Assembly (NCBI GenBank): GCA_029265315.1
Contig: JAJUJM010000010.1
Span: 24,233 to 88,232, forward strand
DNA from: Actinomycetota bacterium
Lineage (GTDB): Bacteria > Actinomycetota > Coriobacteriia > Anaerosomatales > PHET01
DNA length: 64,000 nucleotides
Reading direction: 5' to 3'
Shown here: one piece after another, positions 59,400 to 64,000 of the stretch
Numbering within the stretch: position 1 is the first letter of the stretch
Layout of the letters: each line of letters begins with the position of its first letter
Made by a program: the position numbers and the translations under genes
The notes under the pieces: generated by a model
What the model saw: the letters and a program-made list of their open reading frames with translations, nothing else
Told to the model about the DNA's origin: nothing
Databases searched by the model: none

Positions 59400-60905
59400 T
59401 CATAGCTTGCGAGATTCCAAGAACGAGCGCACCGCGACGCGTTCGCCTCGCGGTGTGAGCACGAACCAACCGACACCCCATCCTACTACGGCGATCAGCA
59501 CCGAGTACGCAACGAGTCCCAGGAGCCCCATCGTGGGCTGAAGCCGAACCGACTGAAGCGAAGCGATGTAGACCGCGGCGGTGACAAGCGTGCCGGGAGC
59601 AAGCGCCCTGTAGTATGGAAACGCCCCCTGGCCTTGAACGCGAGCGACGTACCATGGGGTGAACAAGGCGTTTTTCGCAGTCAGCGCCACGGCAGTGGCA
59701 ACAGCCACACCAAGACCGACCGGCCACGTCCTAGCCCAAACGAACGACAGAAGGATGTTGATTGAACCCGCAATCAGAGTGACGGTTCCCGGGACGGCGA
59801 GTTTGCCATAGGAAACATGAACCCCGAACAAGGGGACTACGGCAAGATTCACACACAGAGGCAGCACCAACGCAGTGAGAACTGGTGCGGCGGCCATGAC
59901 CTCGGGCCCAATCCACTCCCTGAGAATCACCGGAGCGAATCCGGCGACAATCCCTACAGGCACTGCTATACCGACACCCAGAATTCTGACCGCGGTGAGG
60001 CTGGCCCGGAACACCCCTTGCCGGTCTCCCTCACCATATAGCCCCACAAGAAGCGGGTTGAGAAAACTGGTGCATGCGCTCACAAGTCCTCGAAGGAATA
60101 CCGGCCACACCGCTACGGTGCCATACAGTCCCACAGTGGACGCGGAAGTCATTATGGACAGCACGAACAGGTCCGTTGACCAGAAGAGAAGTGCACCTAT
60201 CTGCCCAACCATGTGCCAGACGCCCAAGTGCATGAAGGCACGTGCACGCTGCGGATCAAAGCGACCTGCCATGATTATGAGCTCGGGCGCCAAGTGTCGG
60301 GAAACTCTCCACGCGGCAAACAAGGAACTCAGGCCGCCAGCGAGCATGCCCAAGCCAACCCAGATGACAGAGGGTGATACGAGAGTGAAGGCCAGCGCGA
60401 TGAAGGCCGACCGAATGAGCACCTCGCTGAGGATGACGAGATTCTCCAGATCGAGTCGATTCTCAGAGAAAGGCACGGCAAGTAACGGGCCCCTGACGAT
60501 ACTCGCACTGGCGGATACCCCTGCTGCAAGCAACAGAATCTTGGCGCCGCCACGCAATTCCGTACTCACGCGCAACAATGAGAGCGCGGCCTCACTCGCC
60601 AGTGACAACACGATCGCGATGATCAGACTCAATCCTGTGCCAGCAAGAACAGCAGTCGTATAGACCCTCTGAGCCTCTGCTATGCCCTGCGACCGTCGGC
60701 TGATGGTCAATTCTCGACCAGCCACCGTACCCAGAGAGCCTGCGATGAGGCTCAGGTATGGTATGAACGAGTTCACGAGCGGAACAACCGAATACTGCAC
60801 GACACCAAGGTTCTTAACGAGGAAGCGCGTCAACAACACCGCGATTACAGCCTGTAGAGCGAACACCACCACCGACGTGGCAGCGGAACGCATCTCCGCT
60901 CTCAT
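59400..60905 (-). CDS. Polysaccharide flippase, Wzx/MATE-like
   Basis: A 501-residue polytopic protein with about 12-14 hydrophobic segments, starting MRAEMRSAATSVVVFALQAV. It is typical of the oligosaccharide flippase (MOP) superfamily, which moves lipid-linked repeat units across the membrane. The ATG at 60905 overlaps the preceding gene's stop as ATGA, which decides the start over a much longer open frame. Confidence 0.88.
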   Translation of the reverse strand: MRAEMRSAATSVVVFALQAVIAVLLTRFLVKNLGVVQYSVVPLVNSFIPYLSLIAGSLGTVAGRELTISRRSQGIAEAQRVYTTAVLAGTGLSLIIAIVLSLASEAALSLLRVSTELRGGAKILLLAAGVSASASIVRGPLLAVPFSENRLDLENLVILSEVLIRSAFIALAFTLVSPSVIWVGLGMLAGGLSSLFAAWRVSRHLAPELIIMAGRFDPQRARAFMHLGVWHMVGQIGALLFWSTDLFVLSIMTSASTVGLYGTVAVWPVFLRGLVSACTSFLNPLLVGLYGEGDRQGVFRASLTAVRILGVGIAVPVGIVAGFAPVILREWIGPEVMAAAPVLTALVLPLCVNLAVVPLFGVHVSYGKLAVPGTVTLIAGSINILLSFVWARTWPVGLGVAVATAVALTAKNALFTPWYVARVQGQGAFPYYRALAPGTLVTAAVYIASLQSVRLQPTMGLLGLVAYSVLIAVVGWGVGWFVLTPRGERVAVRSFLESRKL

Positions 60906-62269
60906 GACTGCCTCCGGAGCACCGCTCCCGCAGCAGTACCGACAAGAACCCACATAGGCACGGCGACGGGCCCGTACTCCATCAGATTGATGGCCGACAT
61001 CCCTGTGACCCAGAGAATGAAGAGTGCGGGCATCATCATCAACATGGAACCGTGGCCCGGGACCAGAAGCGAAACGTCGCAGCGGCGGATGCGCAACAAT
61101 GGCCACAGAAAGCAGAGCGCTGCGAAGACCGTTCCCGTCAAACCGTACTCACCAAGGAGCGCTGTCCACTGCATGTCCGGGTACGCAAACCCTATGAGCG
61201 AATCGCTTCTGACGCGAGCCTGCGCCACGAACGCAGGAGCAAGACGGTTCATCCCGACGAACGACGTATAGGACCCAGCTCCGATGCCGACCAACGGACC
61301 TAGGTCAGACGTATTCCACACACTTGGAACGGCGAAAAGATACAGGAGTCTCCCTCCTTGCCCCGCTGTTGTCTGGCCTTGGACAAGGACAGTTGGCGAG
61401 ATGTCCTGCTGGATATCACGCCCCGCGAGCTGATAGTAGTATCCGAGACCTATGGTCAGCACCGCCACGAGGGCAACAGCTGCGACCCGACGAGCCTTGG
61501 TCCCACCTGCCCTTCGCCACCCCGCAGAAAGCAATGCTGCAGGTGCCGCGACGATGGCGGCGCGAGCCGACGACACAAGAAGACCAGTCCCCAGCACGCC
61601 GACGGCAAGCAATCGCCACCGGCGCGACGATGGCGCCACGAAGGCAAGGACAAGTCCCAGCAGGGACAGGAACCCCGAGCCGTTTGCGCCGCCGGGGCCG
61701 AGCAAGCCCGTGGCGATATCCACCCTCGCAGGATCCGTGAGCCACTGTCCGACAGACAGCGCAGCATTGACAAAACACACAGCCAGAATCACAGAGACCA
61801 TGCGGGCTCTGTCGCCAACCCCCTCCAGATAGACGGCAGCGGCGGGCATCAGCATTGTCGGCAGTGCGACGGCACGGATGGCATTGACCGCGACCTCGAT
61901 TCCTACGCTATTCAATGCTGATGAAACGACGCCGACGACGAGAAACGCCCCGAGGGGTGCGACCAGCCAGAAGGGCGGACGAACGCGGGACAAGGCCATG
62001 TCTGCCGCCAGACGCGCCACAATTCCCAGAGCAATCGCGTCATCCAGCAACACAGCCGGCTGTGGCAAGACTGGAAACATCCGCGTGAGCACATACTGCC
62101 CGACGGCAGCGATGATCAGGACGTACAGGGCCTTTCGTGGAAAGGCGAAGGCCAGAATGACAACCACAAACGCCAGGAAGGCGCCGACGCCCAGCAGCCC
62201 CAGCGCGCCCACCGCCGCACCCAGAGCCAATGAAAGGGCCGCTACGATCAAGGTCTGAGAGGGTTGCAT
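60902..62269 (-). CDS. O-antigen ligase / polymerase-like membrane protein (Wzy/WaaL type)
   Basis: A 455-residue membrane protein with about 10-12 hydrophobic helices and a large loop near residues 285-345 between helices, where these enzymes bind substrate (GIGAGSYTSF and further). The sequence class fits the Wzy_C/WaaL family, which polymerises or ligates glycans outside the membrane. The ATG at 62269 overlaps the preceding stop (TGATG). Polymerase versus ligase cannot be told. Confidence 0.8.
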   Translation of the reverse strand: MQPSQTLIVAALSLALGAAVGALGLLGVGAFLAFVVVILAFAFPRKALYVLIIAAVGQYVLTRMFPVLPQPAVLLDDAIALGIVARLAADMALSRVRPPFWLVAPLGAFLVVGVVSSALNSVGIEVAVNAIRAVALPTMLMPAAAVYLEGVGDRARMVSVILAVCFVNAALSVGQWLTDPARVDIATGLLGPGGANGSGFLSLLGLVLAFVAPSSRRWRLLAVGVLGTGLLVSSARAAIVAAPAALLSAGWRRAGGTKARRVAAVALVAVLTIGLGYYYQLAGRDIQQDISPTVLVQGQTTAGQGGRLLYLFAVPSVWNTSDLGPLVGIGAGSYTSFVGMNRLAPAFVAQARVRSDSLIGFAYPDMQWTALLGEYGLTGTVFAALCFLWPLLRIRRCDVSLLVPGHGSMLMMMPALFILWVTGMSAINLMEYGPVAVPMWVLVGTAAGAVLRRQS

Positions 62270-63507
62270 CAAACCGGATCGTCCCCTCGCCAGGCAGCTT
62301 CGATTCGCCGACCAAGTGGCTCGAGGACCCGAGTCCATGCGTACCTGTGCAGCACATCATCTGCAACACCAGAATCGAGACGTGAGGACAGCTCAGCGGA
62401 TCCAGCGATCTCTCGCCATGACGATGGATCAGAAGCCGTGAGGATCACATCCGGATACTCGTGGCGAACGGCCAGTACCTCAGGCAAAGGCGTTGAGACG
62501 ACCCGGCACCTCGACGCAAGATACTCGAGCAGTTTGGTAGGCAGAACAGCCTCGGTTCGCCGATTCATCGTGTAAGGTATCAGCCCTACATCGAGCCGCC
62601 GCATCACCGACGGAACGCACCTCGCATCCACTGTGCCGAGCTGGATGATTGAATCTGATAGTCGTCCGAGGGTCGGCGACAACTTCGGCCCAACGACGAC
62701 CACCCGACCGGGAAAGCCTTCGGCAAACGCTGACATAAGATCGGCGTCGACGACGTCGCTCAGCGCTCCCACAAACCCTGCGACGGGACCAGAAGATGCA
62801 AGCGACTCAAGCTCTTTGACTATACCAGTGCTGTCGCATTCTTCTGCTGACCAAGCAACGGTATCGACGCCCTGAGGGATGCGCAGACACTCGATCCCAT
62901 CGAGTCTGCGGTCCTCACACAGTGCACGAGAGTCGCAACTGACGATGTCTGCAAGTCGTGCGATCTCTCGGTCAATCGCTCCAGCCCTAGCCCCATAGAC
63001 GGAAGGTACCGTTTCGTATCGATGTGCAGCATCGTGGATTACAAGCCTGAAGCCGGCCATCTTCAATGCCGCAAGGACGTACGGGCCGGGGTAGAACACC
63101 AAGGCTGCACACTCTGACAGGTGGAATGGCATCACCAAACGACCAAGACGCGCAAGAAGCACGCTGGCGTTGATCTGGTCGAATACCGAAACACCGTGAA
63201 GCGGCACTATCGGACAGCGTACGAATTGGAGACCGTTCGGGCGAGACACTTCCCCCTGGTGGCCGCCCTGCTCGAGGGTGCTCTTCCCTCGCAGACGCTT
63301 GAGTATCGCCTTGACCGCACCTGCTGGCGAAGGAATGGTCGCGCCCATACGCTCTACGTACAACACACGCTCGTTTGCCTCACAGATCCATTCCACGATG
63401 TTCTGTTGGCGCTGACGCAACAGACCCCAGTCATACTCGGCAAAGGATCCAAACACCACGACTGGTGCCGGCCCCAATGCCGGTGCCGTACTAGCGGTCA
63501 CTGCCAT
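62269..63507 (-). CDS. Glycosyltransferase (GT-B type)
   Basis: A 412-residue protein beginning MAVTASTAPALGPAPVVVFG and then FAEYDWGLLRQRQQNIVEW, a start seen in glycosyltransferases of exopolysaccharide clusters. The C-terminal part has GFVGALSDVVDADLM and LPTKLLEYLASRCRVVSTPL, matching the donor-sugar region of GT4-like enzymes. The classic EX7E is not obvious. It overlaps the upstream SPASM gene by 17 bases; a longer frame to 63663 lies inside that gene and is not favoured. Confidence 0.82.
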   Translation of the reverse strand: MAVTASTAPALGPAPVVVFGSFAEYDWGLLRQRQQNIVEWICEANERVLYVERMGATIPSPAGAVKAILKRLRGKSTLEQGGHQGEVSRPNGLQFVRCPIVPLHGVSVFDQINASVLLARLGRLVMPFHLSECAALVFYPGPYVLAALKMAGFRLVIHDAAHRYETVPSVYGARAGAIDREIARLADIVSCDSRALCEDRRLDGIECLRIPQGVDTVAWSAEECDSTGIVKELESLASSGPVAGFVGALSDVVDADLMSAFAEGFPGRVVVVGPKLSPTLGRLSDSIIQLGTVDARCVPSVMRRLDVGLIPYTMNRRTEAVLPTKLLEYLASRCRVVSTPLPEVLAVRHEYPDVILTASDPSSWREIAGSAELSSRLDSGVADDVLHRYAWTRVLEPLGRRIEAAWRGDDPV

Positions 63508-64000
63508 ACACCTCGACGCACATGCGGCAGCGCTCGGGAAGCAGCTCCGTAGCCGGCCCGATGTGGGCGTGCCGAAGTGTCCGGTAGTACTCACCGTTCC
63601 AGCAGCCCGGATCGCGCCAGTCGCCGTTTGCCACAGAAGGGGCCTCGACCCGGAAGCAGCCACTCACTCCGCCAGCGGCATCGACATATAAGGTTCGCCA
63701 AGGAGAGTCGCAACTTCGGGGACTCACCCCACTGTCCATGAGAGCCGGCGTGTGTACCAGGACGCCGAGTGACTCACCACTGCGTCGCAATTGCTCCAAC
63801 CACTCGCGGTCCTCCGGGCCGAGAACTTGTTCAGGCCCGCATTCGTTCAGGGATGACGGAATCAGATTGTGGAAACTCATTTCAGTCACGCCGCAGCTCG
63901 CCGCGAATTCGAGCATCCTCACCGCTTCGTCTTTGCGGCTCTTCCACAATACAGAGGACATCTCCACGCGCGGTCTCCCGTTCGCGGCTTGGGCGCGCTC
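63491..64000 (-). CDS. Radical SAM protein, partial (C-terminal SPASM portion; N-terminus beyond the right edge)
   Basis: The visible 169 residues are open to the window edge. They include MEMSSVLWKSRKDEAVRML and the SPASM-like tail, with PWRTLYVDAAGGVSGCFR and a final CRMCVEVYG carrying cysteines expected to bind an auxiliary cluster. The radical-SAM CX3CX2C core would lie to the right, outside the window. It is the second radical-SAM gene of this polysaccharide cluster and is translationally coupled to the glycosyltransferase. Confidence 0.82.
   Translation of the reverse strand, partial: ERAQAANGRPRVEMSSVLWKSRKDEAVRMLEFAASCGVTEMSFHNLIPSSLNECGPEQVLGPEDREWLEQLRRSGESLGVLVHTPALMDSGVSPRSCDSPWRTLYVDAAGGVSGCFRVEAPSVANGDWRDPGCWNGEYYRTLRHAHIGPATELLPERCRMCVEVYGSDR

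Overview
This 64 kb window looks like a chromosomal segment of a high-GC, anaerobic actinobacterium. The gene content resembles Coriobacteriia-type lineages, but that placement is an inference: no rRNA gene is present to test it. Supporting signs are very dense minus-strand operons with frequent 1-20 base overlaps, many GTG or TTG starts, an scpA-scpB-rluB block, a complex I operon with no nuoE, nuoF or nuoG among its genes, a secreted multihaem cytochrome, and at least two starts that look leaderless.

Layout. Positions 1-16496 (all minus) form one long housekeeping run: trpS, scpA, scpB, rluB, a cobalamin nucleotide-loop block (cobU, cobT, cobS, cobC-like), then hisC, tyrA, aroA, cmk, plsC, ispH, a DUF512 radical-SAM gene, der, plsY and gpsA (cut by the window edge). 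A lone plus-strand gene at 16701-17633 encodes a secreted four-haem c-type cytochrome. Positions 17666-25831 (minus) hold a site-2 protease, a DHH/CBS/tRNA-nucleotidyltransferase fusion, deoA, deoB, a PilB/GspE-type ATPase, a small YggT-like membrane protein and a FlgM-like protein. Positions 26072-37237 (minus) are an 11-gene respiratory complex I operon, nuoA-B-C-D-H-I-J-K-L-M-N. Its NuoI is unusual: a complete GltD-like FAD/NAD(P) oxidoreductase sits between the NuoI N-terminus and the NuoI ferredoxin domain. An inverted repeat lies upstream of nuoA, and a set of hairpins follows nuoN.

Positions 37374-40443 hold an ABC-F ATPase, a REC-PAS response regulator and a tRNA-Val(CAC). From 40478 to the right edge is a cell-surface polysaccharide region. 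It has nucleotide-sugar epimerases (galE, wecB), a polyprenyl-phosphate sugar transferase, a plus-strand 11.6 kb gene for a secreted 3874-residue modular repeat protein, then glycosyltransferases, a Wzx-like flippase, a Wzy/WaaL-like membrane protein and two radical-SAM/SPASM proteins.

The most notable features are the NuoI-GltD domain insertion and the giant secreted protein. The latter carries a beta-propeller, 26 Ig-like repeats, 10 copies of a second module that I do not recognise, and a four-fold higher-order repeat of about 461 residues. Base composition falls inside this giant gene near 49.6-49.9 kb and appears to stay lower through the polysaccharide genes to the right.
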